Shown here one piece after another: positions 18,635 through 27,312 of a DNA stretch of 64,000 nucleotides. The stretch covers positions 62,001 to 126,000 of the forward strand of contig JAEYRB010000056.1 of NCBI GenBank assembly GCA_023409735.1, in the 5' to 3' direction. The DNA comes from Bacillota bacterium (GTDB lineage Bacteria; Bacillota; Clostridia; Acetivibrionales; DTU013). Below the pieces are notes generated by a model. That model was not told the DNA's origin and ran no database searches. It was given only the letters and a program-made list of their open reading frames with translations. A program made the translations under genes and the position numbers. Position 1 is the first letter of the stretch. The number at the start of each line of letters is the position of its first letter.

Positions 18635-18811
18635 ATGGAGGATAGAAAAACTCAGAGCCTGAGAAGAGCTGCTGGAATTGCTACAACTAAGAGTAAAGAC
18701 TGTAAATGTATAAGACGTGATAAATGTTTACCGCATTTTGGAATAAAGAGCTCAAGTGAAGCTGAAAAGGGCGAAAGAATCGTAAGGGAAAAGATATTAG
18801 GCAATGTGTGA
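18635..18811 (+). CDS. Small Cys-containing basic protein, unknown
   Basis: A 58-residue ORF with a strong ribosome binding site (AAAGGAGAGG, 8 bp before ATG 18635), 20 bp after the preceding gene. It is basic and soluble with three cysteines in CKCIRRDKC, which might bind metal. No family is recognised. Strong initiation signals and a terminator 17 bp downstream argue that it is real. Confidence 0.6.
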   Translation: MEDRKTQSLRRAAGIATTKSKDCKCIRRDKCLPHFGIKSSSEAEKGERIVREKILGNV

Positions 18812-18827
18812 TTAAGGAAGCGGCAGT

Positions 18828-18876
18828 GCTTAAAGTAAATTACGATAGGCTTTATTGCTGACCTTTAAGCGTTTTT
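18828..18876 (+). terminator. Terminator after small Cys protein gene
   Basis: GCTTAAAG (18828-18835) pairs with CTTTAAGC (18863-18870) and is followed by GTTTTTATTATT. The loop is 27 nt and may hold a smaller helix. Position just after a stop codon supports the call. Confidence 0.6.
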
Positions 18877-18908
18877 ATTATTGGAAAAATGTAACGAGAA
18901 TAATCTTG

Positions 18909-18940
18909 AACGGTAATAGTAAAAGCTATTGCCGTTTTTT
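18909..18940 (+). terminator. Second terminator hairpin before uvrB
   Basis: AACGGTAATAG pairs with CTATTGCCGTT across a 5-6-nt loop with one G-T wobble, followed by six T residues. Its right arm also contains the TTGCCG that serves as the -35 of the uvrB promoter. Confidence 0.65.
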
Positions 18941-18977
18941 ATATATGAGCGTATAATGTAATACGAACATCTGTTTG
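18929..18977 (+). promoter_or_regulatory. uvrB promoter with LexA (SOS) box
   Basis: A -35 TTGCCG (18929-18934), a 17-bp spacer and a perfect -10 TATAAT (18952-18957) are followed by CGAACATCTGTTTG (18964-18977). This closely matches the Gram-positive LexA operator (CGAAC-N4-GTTYG) and lies over the expected transcription start, where LexA would block initiation. uvrB begins 26 bp further on. Confidence 0.82.
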
Positions 18978-19002
18978 ATTTTGGTGCTGTCATGGAGGTA
19001 AT

Positions 19003-20985
19003 ATGCCGGATTTTAAAATAGTATCGGATTATAAATTACGCGGAGATCAGTCGCAGGCAGTGGACAAGCTTGTAAAGGGCTTGAATCGTAACTACCGTCA
19101 TCAGACGCTGCTTGGAGTTACAGGTTCGGGCAAGACATTCACTATGGCAAATGTAATAGAACGAGTACAGCGTCCCACGCTTGTCATGGCGCATAATAAA
19201 ACATTGGCTGCGCAGCTTTGCAGTGAGTTTAAGGAGTTTTTTCCCGAAAACTCTGTAGACTATTTTGTAAGCTATTATGATTATTATCAGCCGGAGGCGT
19301 ATATCGCATCTACTGATACATATATAGAAAAAGATTCGTCTATTAACGATGAGATCGACCAGATGAGACATTCAGCCACAGCCGCGTTATTTGAACGACG
19401 TGATGTGATAATCGTGGCTAGTGTGTCATGTATATATGGACTCGGAGATCCCGAGGATTACACAGAACTGATGTTATCCCTGAGACCGGGAATGCAGAAG
19501 GATAGGGATGAAATTATCCGAAAACTTGTGGATATACAGTATGAACGCAATGAAATCGATTTCAAACGCGGAAAATTCAGAGCCAGGGGAGATGTACTCG
19601 AGGTCTTTCCGCCTGATTCATCTGAAAAGGTCCTAAGAATAGAGTTTTTCGGTGACGAGATTGAGAAAATTTCTGAGGTTAACTATCTTACAGGAGAAAT
19701 TCTTGGAATCCGTTCCCATGCAGCAATTTTTCCGGCTAATCATTATGCGACAACTCAGCCTAAAATGCTCAAAGCACTGAAAACAATAGAGGAAGAGCTG
19801 CAGGAAAGGCTGAAGGAGCTTAAGGAGCAGGGAAAGCTGCTTGAAGCACAACGACTTGAACAGCGCACGAATTATGACCTTGAAATGCTGCAGGAGATAG
19901 GGTTTTGCCAGGGTATTGAAAACTACTCGCGGCATATAAGCGGAAGGACGCCGGGCAGTCCGCCTTACACGCTTCTTGATTACTTCCCCGAGGATATGCT
20001 TCTGATAATTGACGAATCTCACGTTTCAATTCCTCAGATAGGGGCTATGTACAACGGAGACAGGTCCAGGAAGGAAGCTCTGGTTGATTATGGCTTCAGG
20101 CTGCCATCGGCATTTGATAACAGGCCTCTTCGTTTTGAAGAATTCGAGAAAAAAATAAAGCAGGCCATTTATGTTAGTGCAACACCCGGACCGTATGAGA
20201 AAAAACATTCTCAACAGGTTGTAGAGCAGATCATTAGACCAACAGGCCTGCTTGATCCGGAGATCATTGTAAAACCGGTCAAGGGCCAGATAGATGACCT
20301 GATCGGTGAGATAAACAAACGTATTGAAAAGCAACAGCGAGTACTTGTTACAACATTGACAAAGAAGATGGCTGAAGATCTGACAGCTTATTTAAAGGAA
20401 TTGGACATTAAGGTGGAATACCTGCATTCAGATGTGGACACAATGGAAAGAATGGAGCTCATAAGGAATCTCAGACTCGGAGTATTCGATGTGCTTATTG
20501 GTATTAACCTTTTAAGAGAAGGGCTTGACCTGCCGGAGGTCACACTGGTGGCAATACTTGATGCTGACAAGGAGGGCTTCCTCCGTTCAGAGACCTCATT
20601 GATACAGACAATAGGCAGGGCAGCAAGGCATGTAGAGGGCACGGTCATCATGTATGCCGACACTATTACGGACTCTATGCAGAAGGCCATTAGTGAAACA
20701 AACAGAAGAAGGAAGATTCAGAGAGAGTACAACGAAGAACATGGAATTACACCCACTACAATTCAAAAGGGTGTAAGAGATGTGCTTGAGACTGTCAAGG
20801 TCGCCGAGGAGGATACCGGTTATACTGCCAGTAGTGAGGGTAAACCTGTGGATATGCAGGAAGCTCAGGCTCTTATCTCCAGGCTTGAGAAGGAAATGAA
20901 GGAAGCGGCTCGGGAGCTGCAGTTTGAAAAGGCTGCAAAGCTCAGAGACAGGCTTAAGGAAATTAAAAGAAATACCGGATTATAA
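19003..20985 (+). CDS. uvrB: Excinuclease ABC subunit UvrB
   Basis: A 660-residue, full-length UvrB. Walker A GVTGSGKT is at residues 38-45; the DNA-inserting beta-hairpin region SYYDYYQPEAYI follows near residue 90. The DESH-type Walker B is LLIIDESHVS near residue 330, and helicase motifs V/VI include GINLLREGLDLPEV and QTIGRAARH. The C-terminal UVR domain (about 615-655) contacts UvrC. UvrB is the damage-verifying helicase of nucleotide-excision repair. The ATG is preceded by TGGAGGTAAT. It has its own LexA-controlled promoter, and uvrA follows 316 bp downstream with a second SOS box. Confidence 0.97.
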   Translation: MPDFKIVSDYKLRGDQSQAVDKLVKGLNRNYRHQTLLGVTGSGKTFTMANVIERVQRPTLVMAHNKTLAAQLCSEFKEFFPENSVDYFVSYYDYYQPEAYIASTDTYIEKDSSINDEIDQMRHSATAALFERRDVIIVASVSCIYGLGDPEDYTELMLSLRPGMQKDRDEIIRKLVDIQYERNEIDFKRGKFRARGDVLEVFPPDSSEKVLRIEFFGDEIEKISEVNYLTGEILGIRSHAAIFPANHYATTQPKMLKALKTIEEELQERLKELKEQGKLLEAQRLEQRTNYDLEMLQEIGFCQGIENYSRHISGRTPGSPPYTLLDYFPEDMLLIIDESHVSIPQIGAMYNGDRSRKEALVDYGFRLPSAFDNRPLRFEEFEKKIKQAIYVSATPGPYEKKHSQQVVEQIIRPTGLLDPEIIVKPVKGQIDDLIGEINKRIEKQQRVLVTTLTKKMAEDLTAYLKELDIKVEYLHSDVDTMERMELIRNLRLGVFDVLIGINLLREGLDLPEVTLVAILDADKEGFLRSETSLIQTIGRAARHVEGTVIMYADTITDSMQKAISETNRRRKIQREYNEEHGITPTTIQKGVRDVLETVKVAEEDTGYTASSEGKPVDMQEAQALISRLEKEMKEAARELQFEKAAKLRDRLKEIKRNTGL

Positions 20986-21000
20986 ATTACTAAAAAATAT

Positions 21001-21039
21001 CGAACAAATGTTTGCATTTTATATAACCTTTGGTATAAT
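21001..21039 (+). promoter_or_regulatory. uvrA promoter with perfect LexA (SOS) box
   Basis: CGAACAAATGTTTG (21001-21014) fits the Gram-positive SOS box at every fixed position. It overlaps the -35 TTGCAT (21012-21017), which is 16 bp from a -10 TATAAT (21034-21039). So uvrA has a separate damage-inducible promoter 15 bp after the uvrB stop codon. Confidence 0.83.
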
Positions 21040-21259
21040 GAGACGAGAGTGTTTCTCGTCTCATTGAAACGCTTCAACGGAAAGAAAATCTTTCTACTAT
21101 CGAAAGATTTTCTCTGAATTAAGGCGTTATAATAATGCGGTAAGGTATACCGCATTATTGAAACACCATAGGACAATCTATGGATGTAATAAAAGGTATT
21201 GCCTTCCTTATGTTAAGGCAAAGCGAGCAAAACCAGAGAGTGCAAATAGGCAATAACAA
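21037..21259 (+). promoter_or_regulatory. Long uvrA leader with serial hairpins
   Basis: About 260 nt separate the -10 from the uvrA start. Three inverted repeats each have a perfect 12-bp stem: 21037-21048/21054-21065, 21083-21094/21102-21113 and 21131-21142/21148-21159. A weaker stem encloses the second (AACGC..GGCGTT). Then come CCATAG/CTATGG (21166-21183) and TTGCCTT/AAGGCAA (21199-21221). TATTGCC (21197-21203) could instead pair with GGCAATA (21249-21255), a mutually exclusive option as in attenuators. The first repeat straddles the -10, so it may act as DNA rather than RNA. No known riboswitch class is recognised. Confidence 0.6.
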
Positions 21260-21301
21260 TGATAACGAGAGCAATAAGAAACAGCAGAACGGGTGTGTGT
21301 A

Positions 21302-24130
21302 ATGGGTAAAAACAGTATATTTATTAAGGGAGCAAGAGAGCATAATCTCAAAGATATTGATATTGAAATACCAAGAGAAAAATTCGTGGTAATTACAGGC
21401 TTAAGCGGTTCGGGCAAATCATCGCTGGCTTTTGACACAATATATGCAGAGGGGCAGAGAAGGTACATAGAATCACTTTCATCTTATGCAAGGATGTTTC
21501 TTGGACAGATGGAAAAACCGGATGTAGATTACATTGACGGACTATCTCCGGCAATATCAATCGACCAGAAAACTACAAGCAGAAACCCCAGGTCAACAGT
21601 TGGTACTGTCACAGAAATATATGATTATCTAAGGCTGTTGTACTCCCGAATAGGAGTACCTCATTGCCCTGTATGCGGTAAGGTCATTGAACAGCAGACA
21701 GTCGATCAGATGGCGGACAATGTAATGTCTCTTCCCGAAGGAACGAGAATACAGCTGATGGCACCGGTCGTAAGGGGAAGAAAGGGCGAATACCACAAGC
21801 TTATTGAGGACGCACGCAAGAATGGCTATGTAAGGATAAGAGTTGACGGAGAAGTACTGGATATAAATGATGAAATAGTTCTGGACAAAAACAAGAAGCA
21901 CACTATTGAAATTGTAGTGGATAGGCTTATTGTAAGGCCTGATATATTCAAAAGGCTGGCTGATTCAATAGAGACAGCACTGCACCTGAGTGGCGGAATA
22001 CTGCTTGTAGATGTAATAGGCGGGAAGGAACTGCTTTACAGCCAGAATTTTGCTTGCAGCGATTGTGGCATAAGCATTGAAGACCTGGCACCGAGAATGT
22101 TTTCATTCAATAATCCATATGGTGCATGTCCTACATGTGGTGGACTTGGCTCATTGCTGAAGATGGATCCTGATCTTGTTATACCTGACCGCTCCAAATC
22201 ACTTGAGGAGGGTGCCATTAAGGCCGGAGGCTGGAATTATGACAATAGTGATAGCTATGCAAGGCTGTACCTGGATGCTTTAGCGAAGCACTATGGATTC
22301 AAACTATCTACTCCCGTCAATAAGCTTGCGCAAAGAATAGTTGACATAATTCTATATGGCACAGGAAACGAAAAAATTAAAGTAGCATATAACAAGGAAT
22401 ATGGCAGCGGGACGTTTTCATCAGCGTTTGAAGGGGTTATTACCACTATGGAAAGACGCTATAAGGAGACCTCTTCTGATGGTATGAAGCAGTATTATGA
22501 AGAATTTATGAGTCATAACCTCTGCCCTGATTGCAAAGGAGCAAGACTTAAAAGGGAAAGCCTTGCAGTCACTATCGGGGGTTTAAACATAAATGAGCTG
22601 ACCAAAATGCCGGTTGATGAATTAAAGGACTTCTTTAGCAAGCTGGAATTGTCAGATAGGGATAAATTGATAGCTCAGCAGATCCTGAAGGAAATAAAGG
22701 CAAGGATAGGCTTCCTTGTTGATGTAGGACTTAACTATCTTACTCTTTCAAGAGCTGCCGGAACTCTTTCAGGAGGAGAAGCACAGCGAATAAGGCTTGC
22801 AACTCAGATAGGATCAGGACTGATGGGTGTCCTGTATATTTTGGACGAACCAAGCATTGGACTGCACCAGAGGGATAACGGAATGCTTCTAAAGACACTA
22901 GCAAAGCTAAGAGATATGGGTAATACCTTAGTAGTAGTTGAACATGACGAGGACACTATGTATGCTGCTGATCATATAATAGACATGGGCCCGGGACCGG
23001 GTATACACGGTGGGTATGTTATTGCTCAGGGTACTATTGATGATATAAAAAACTGTGATAACTCGCAGACAGGTCAGTATCTAAGCGGTAAAAAGAGTAT
23101 ACCGATTCCTGAGGTCAGGCGTAAGCCAAATGGAAAGTGGGTTAAGATCCGAGGTGCGCGAGAGAATAATCTGAAAAATATAGATGTAGACATTCCACTT
23201 GGAGTCTTTACAGCCGTGACGGGTGTTTCGGGATCGGGAAAGAGCTCACTTGTAAATGAGATATTATATAAGAAGCTTGCTGCAGAATTGAACAATGCCA
23301 GGACTAAGTCCGGTGAGCATGATGTAATTGAGGGTATTGATCACCTTGATAAGGTAATAAATATAGACCAATCGCCAATAGGGAGGACTCCACGCTCAAA
23401 TCCTGCCACATATACCGGTATGTTTGACCTTATCAGGGAGGTATTCGCCGAAACTACCGAAGCTAAAATGAGAGGCTACAAAAGCGGGCGCTTCAGCTTT
23501 AATATTAAGGGCGGACGTTGTGAAGCATGCACAGGAGACGGCATTGTAAAAATCGAAATGCATTTTCTCCCCGATGTATATGTGCCATGCGAGGTGTGCA
23601 AGGGTAAAAGATATAATAGAGAGACATTAGAGGTCAAGTATAAGGGTAAGAATATATATGATGTTTTGGACATGACAGTTGAGGATGCTCTTGAGTACTT
23701 TAAAAATATGCCAAGGATCAAAAAAAAGGTTGAAACGCTCTATGACGTCGGTCTTGGTTATATAAAAATAGGACAACCATCAACAACTCTGTCAGGAGGA
23801 GAGGCACAAAGGATAAAGCTGGCCACTGAGCTTTCAAGAAAGGCTACCGGCCGGACATTATATATACTTGATGAACCAACTACAGGACTGCATATAGCAG
23901 ATGTGCACAAGCTTGTGGACATACTGCACAAGCTAGTAGATGCGGGTAATTCAGTAGTTGTGATCGAGCATAACCTTGATGTTATAAAAACTGCCGACTA
24001 TATAATCGATTTAGGGCCTGAGGGCGGAGGAAAGGGCGGAAATGTAGTTGCCAAAGGTACACCTGAAGCGGTAGCAGCTGTTGAGCAATCATATACTGGG
24101 CAATTCCTAAAGAATATGCTTAACAAGTAG
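21302..24130 (+). CDS. uvrA: Excinuclease ABC subunit UvrA
   Basis: A 942-residue UvrA. The two ABC modules are complete: Walker A GLSGSGKSS near residue 32 and GVSGSGKSS near residue 640, with signatures LSGGEAQRIRLA and LSGGEAQRIKLA. Zinc modules are present: CPVC near 117, CSDC..CPTC in the first ATPase, and CEACTGDG..CEVCKG in the second. ATG 21302 gives the usual start MGKNSIFIKGAREHNLKDI; an in-frame GTG at 21293 is less likely. The ribosome binding site is unusually weak, only GGGTG-like, notable after such a structured leader. UvrA dimers find DNA lesions and load UvrB. Confidence 0.97.
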   Translation: MGKNSIFIKGAREHNLKDIDIEIPREKFVVITGLSGSGKSSLAFDTIYAEGQRRYIESLSSYARMFLGQMEKPDVDYIDGLSPAISIDQKTTSRNPRSTVGTVTEIYDYLRLLYSRIGVPHCPVCGKVIEQQTVDQMADNVMSLPEGTRIQLMAPVVRGRKGEYHKLIEDARKNGYVRIRVDGEVLDINDEIVLDKNKKHTIEIVVDRLIVRPDIFKRLADSIETALHLSGGILLVDVIGGKELLYSQNFACSDCGISIEDLAPRMFSFNNPYGACPTCGGLGSLLKMDPDLVIPDRSKSLEEGAIKAGGWNYDNSDSYARLYLDALAKHYGFKLSTPVNKLAQRIVDIILYGTGNEKIKVAYNKEYGSGTFSSAFEGVITTMERRYKETSSDGMKQYYEEFMSHNLCPDCKGARLKRESLAVTIGGLNINELTKMPVDELKDFFSKLELSDRDKLIAQQILKEIKARIGFLVDVGLNYLTLSRAAGTLSGGEAQRIRLATQIGSGLMGVLYILDEPSIGLHQRDNGMLLKTLAKLRDMGNTLVVVEHDEDTMYAADHIIDMGPGPGIHGGYVIAQGTIDDIKNCDNSQTGQYLSGKKSIPIPEVRRKPNGKWVKIRGARENNLKNIDVDIPLGVFTAVTGVSGSGKSSLVNEILYKKLAAELNNARTKSGEHDVIEGIDHLDKVINIDQSPIGRTPRSNPATYTGMFDLIREVFAETTEAKMRGYKSGRFSFNIKGGRCEACTGDGIVKIEMHFLPDVYVPCEVCKGKRYNRETLEVKYKGKNIYDVLDMTVEDALEYFKNMPRIKKKVETLYDVGLGYIKIGQPSTTLSGGEAQRIKLATELSRKATGRTLYILDEPTTGLHIADVHKLVDILHKLVDAGNSVVVIEHNLDVIKTADYIIDLGPEGGGKGGNVVAKGTPEAVAAVEQSYTGQFLKNMLNK

Positions 24131-24240
24131 TACAAACGACATATGAAAGATAGGCAAAATAAGCAGAGCACAATAAGCAAAGTACAATAAGTAAAGCCGG
24201 AATTATATAGTGTGATTAATTAAAAAGCTGTGGATATAAT

Positions 24241-24271
24241 AAAGGAAGCAAAGAGATTTCCTGCTTCCTTT
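24241..24271. terminator. Bidirectional terminator between uvrA and small ORF
   Basis: AAAGGAAGCA and TGCTTCCTTT form a perfect 10-bp stem with an 11-nt loop. A/T-rich tails lie on both sides, so it can end both uvrA (plus) and the small membrane-protein gene (minus). Confidence 0.65.
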
Positions 24272-24314
24272 ATATGCCTTTTCCTTATGTGCCAAATTTC
24301 CTTTTACCCGATCA

Positions 24315-24443
24315 TCATTTAGGATCTGCAAAACCAAAGCTGCCAACCGGGCATACAAACAGAATAAGAAATACCAGTATGAAGAACAAAATGGCGCAGT
24401 CGTTATTAAAACATCCGCCTAAAAATCCACCTCTGTCTGCCAT
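24315..24443 (-). CDS. 42-residue membrane protein
   Basis: This short gene has an excellent start: GAGGAGGTG 7 bp before ATG 24443. The 42-residue product begins MADRGGFLGGCFNNDCAILF, continues as one hydrophobic helix (about 17-35) and ends SFGFADPK. A polar Gly/Cys-containing N-terminus followed by one helix resembles the tiny YjcZ-type proteins of spore formers, often spore-associated, though I cannot prove membership. A similar 43-residue gene lies at 61740-61871. It stands alone and is divergent from the clp gene. Confidence 0.7.
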   Translation of the reverse strand: MADRGGFLGGCFNNDCAILFFILVFLILFVCPVGSFGFADPK

Positions 24444-24800
24444 TCAAGAACACCTCCTCAATTTACTTGTGCAAATCAGAATAAGCTTTTGCTTTATTGC
24501 TAATATAATTATATTCTTTGGCTTGATAATAGGTTACAAAATGATGATGTGTAAAGGTGAGTGAAATTATTACACAAGTACTTATAAGCAGGACTATAAT
24601 GTAATTAAATGGGAATATTTTTCTTAAGGAATGCTTTTCATGTAGACCTCTGAAGCGCAATTATGCTATACTGGATATGCAAAATTTAAGCAAACTGACT
24701 TTTAGCAAACATTTTGATAAATATAAACGTATAGTTTAAGTAGAGTTATAGCACTAGTTAGAAGTATCATAGTAACAACATGGAAGGGAGTTGATAAGCT
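24444..24800. other. Divergent region upstream of clp gene
   Basis: A 357-bp AT-rich gap between the small membrane-protein gene (minus) and the Clp ATPase (plus). A TATACT (24667-24672) could be a -10 but has no good -35. GCAAAC occurs twice 15 bp apart (24690 and 24705). The CtsR operator (heptads 3 bp apart) and CIRCE were looked for and not found. Confidence 0.4.
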
Positions 24801-27131
24801 GTGATGATGTGTTCGGTTTGTAAAGAAAATTACGCAGTAGTCTTCATAACAAAAATAATAGACGGAAAGCAGCAACAGGAAGGCCTTTGCTTATCATGTG
24901 CCAAAAAGCAGGGTATTGCGCCTGTCAATCAGTTAATAGAGCAGACAGGTATGTCTGATGATGATATTGAGAATTTGAATAAGCAAATGGGAAGTTTATT
25001 CGACAATATTGATATGGATATTCCAAGCCCGGACGGAAATGACACAGATTTGTCTGAAGCAAATGGAAAGATAAATCCATTTTTTAATTTTATAAACCGT
25101 GCCTTCCCTAAAAATGACGAAGAGTCTGATCTTAACAGCGGTCATAAAGAGGCCTCTGATGATAAGGACGGCAAGAATGGGACACGTACAAAGACTCAGG
25201 AAAAGAAGAGCCTCAAAAAGAAAAAGTATCTTGATTTGTATGGATCTAATCTGACAGATATGGCCAAAGAGGATAAGATCGATAGAGTGATAGGGCGTAA
25301 CAGAGAAATTGATAGAGTTGTCCAGATACTAAATAGAAGAACGAAGAATAATCCGGTGCTTGTTGGCGAACCTGGTGTGGGAAAAACAGCTATTGCTGAG
25401 GGCCTAGCTGTAAGGATAAATAAGCGTCAGGTACCTGCCAAGCTGTTCAACGCTGAGATCTATTTATTGGATATGACAGGTATTGTTGCCGGAACCCAGT
25501 TCAGAGGCCAGTTTGAGAGCCGTATGAAGGGAATCATTGAGGAGGCTAAGGCTCTTGGCAATGTAATACTTGTTATAGATGAGCTTCATAACATCATGGG
25601 AGCCGGAGAAGCAGAAGGCGCCATGAATGCTGCAAATATACTGAAACCGGCTCTTTCAAGAGGAGAAATACAGATCATCGGCGCAACTACGCTTAATGAA
25701 TATAGAAAGCATATTGAAAAAGATGCCGCACTTGAAAGAAGATTTCAGCCTGTTATTGTAGACGAACCTTCTGTTGAAGAAACAGTAGAAATATTAAAGG
25801 GTATCAGAGAGTACTATGAAAATTACCACAGGGTCAAAATATCTGATGAAGTTATTGAGGCGGCAGTAAAGCTATCTGAGAGATATATTACCGACAGATT
25901 CCTACCTGATAAAGCCATAGATGTAATCGATGAGGCAGGTTCAAGAGCAAATCTTAGGAATACAGGTCTTGTTGAGCTTGAGGCCTTGAAGGATGAGCTT
26001 AGAAAGGTCCAGGAAGATAAGGAGTATGCAGTATCGGCTGATTCAATAGAGGATTATCAAAAGGCAGCTGACCTAAAGGTGCACGAATGTAAACTACTCC
26101 AGAAAATAAAGGATTTTGAGGAGCACAATAAAGAAGATGAGCTGACGGTAGAGGATATAGCCTATATTATTGAAAGCTGGACCAAGATACCTGTACAGAA
26201 AGTGACAGAGCTGGAAGCTGTTAAGCTTATGAACCTTGAGGAGAGGCTTCATAAGAGAGTTATAGGACAAAATGAGGCTGTAAGGAGCATAGCAAAGGCA
26301 ATAAGAAGAAACAGATCAGGCTTCAGAAAGAAAAAGAAGCCATCATCATTCGTTTTTGTTGGGCCTACCGGAGTAGGAAAAACTGAGCTTGTCAGAGCGC
26401 TGGCCGTAGAGCTTTTTGAATCGGAGGACGCGTTAATAAGACTTGATATGTCTGAATACATGGAAAAGCATACAGTCTCAAAGCTTATCGGCTCGCCTCC
26501 GGGATATGTGGGTTATGATGATGGTGGGCAGCTTACTGAAAAAGTAAGGAGAAAGCCATTCTCAGTTATTTTGATGGACGAAATTGAGAAAGCACATCCT
26601 GATGTGTTTAACATGCTCCTTCAAATATTGGAGGATGGCCGACTGACGGATAGTCACGGCAGGGTCGTCAATTTTGAGAATACCATCATAATAATGACCT
26701 CCAATGCAGGCACAACACTTAAGGCTAACGGTATTGGCTTTAATAATGATGGCTATAGAGCACTGGAAAACAGAGTAAGGGATGCACTGAAGGATACCTT
26801 CCGACCGGAGTTCCTCAATAGGCTTGATGATATAATAGTATTTACCGAGCTTACAAAGGATGAACTTAGAAGGATAATTGACCTGATGCTTGATGAGGTC
26901 CGCAGGGAAGCTTTACAGAAAGGTATCACAATCAACTTTACGCCGGCTGTCACTGAATTCATTCTGGAAAAGGGCTATGATTCCAAGTATGGAGCAAGGC
27001 CTCTTAGGAGAACGATACAGAGGTATATAGAGGATGAACTGACAGATAAGTTCTTTTTAGGTGAGGTAAAGCCTGAAAGCACTATCTTGGCGGATATTGA
27101 AAATGAAGCAGCTGTATTCAGAAAAGAGTAA
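24801..27131 (+). CDS. ClpE/ClpC-type AAA+ unfoldase with N-terminal zinc finger
   Basis: A 776-residue Hsp100 ATPase. An N-terminal C4 zinc finger (Cys 4, 7, 30, 33: CSVC..CLSC) replaces the double Clp-N repeat, as in ClpE. An acidic, poorly conserved linker (35-145) follows. AAA module 1 has GEPGVGKTA and VIDELHNIMG; a middle domain (about 395-455) joins it to module 2 with GPTGVGKTE, LMDEIEKAHPDVFN and the sensor-2 GARPLRR. It would unfold substrates for ClpP in protein quality control. GTG/ATG/ATG codons lie in series after GGAAGGGAG, so the start is uncertain by two residues. It is monocistronic. Confidence 0.88.
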   Translation: MMMCSVCKENYAVVFITKIIDGKQQQEGLCLSCAKKQGIAPVNQLIEQTGMSDDDIENLNKQMGSLFDNIDMDIPSPDGNDTDLSEANGKINPFFNFINRAFPKNDEESDLNSGHKEASDDKDGKNGTRTKTQEKKSLKKKKYLDLYGSNLTDMAKEDKIDRVIGRNREIDRVVQILNRRTKNNPVLVGEPGVGKTAIAEGLAVRINKRQVPAKLFNAEIYLLDMTGIVAGTQFRGQFESRMKGIIEEAKALGNVILVIDELHNIMGAGEAEGAMNAANILKPALSRGEIQIIGATTLNEYRKHIEKDAALERRFQPVIVDEPSVEETVEILKGIREYYENYHRVKISDEVIEAAVKLSERYITDRFLPDKAIDVIDEAGSRANLRNTGLVELEALKDELRKVQEDKEYAVSADSIEDYQKAADLKVHECKLLQKIKDFEEHNKEDELTVEDIAYIIESWTKIPVQKVTELEAVKLMNLEERLHKRVIGQNEAVRSIAKAIRRNRSGFRKKKKPSSFVFVGPTGVGKTELVRALAVELFESEDALIRLDMSEYMEKHTVSKLIGSPPGYVGYDDGGQLTEKVRRKPFSVILMDEIEKAHPDVFNMLLQILEDGRLTDSHGRVVNFENTIIIMTSNAGTTLKANGIGFNNDGYRALENRVRDALKDTFRPEFLNRLDDIIVFTELTKDELRRIIDLMLDEVRREALQKGITINFTPAVTEFILEKGYDSKYGARPLRRTIQRYIEDELTDKFFLGEVKPESTILADIENEAAVFRKE

Positions 27132-27175
27132 TATTGTAGCCGTATAATAAATAACAACACAATAATTGAATTATT

Positions 27176-27218
27176 AAAGAGGCGTTTGTACATATAAAAT
27201 ATGTACAGATGCCTCTTT
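27176..27218 (+). terminator. Terminator after clp gene
   Basis: AAAGAGGC..TGTACATAT pairs with ATATGTACA..GCCTCTTT to give a long stem with one or two mismatches and a tiny A-rich loop, about 45 bp after the stop codon, followed by a T-rich stretch. Confidence 0.7.
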
Positions 27219-27312
27219 AGTTTACTTTTAACTGGTTTTCTTTTAAAAAATTTTAATGTATAATATGTATAATAAATACAAAACTTAAAAAAATATCGGA
27301 GGCTGTAAAATT

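Noticed and set aside
21063..21164. ATTGAAAC occurs twice (21063-21070 and 21157-21164), the motif that ends many type I-B CRISPR repeats
   Set aside because: Only 8 bp are shared, 94 bp apart, after unrelated hairpin arms. There is no 28-37-bp repeat, no regular spacers and no cas gene.
24274..24564. 96-residue plus-strand ORF between uvrA and the clp gene
   Set aside because: It overlaps, on the opposite strand, the small membrane-protein gene, which has a strong ribosome binding site and membrane helix; the plus frame has neither.
24661..24800. CtsR or CIRCE heat-shock operator before the Clp ATPase gene
   Set aside because: GCAAAC repeats exist but with 15-bp spacing, not the 10-bp period of CtsR heptads, and no CIRCE inverted repeat is present.
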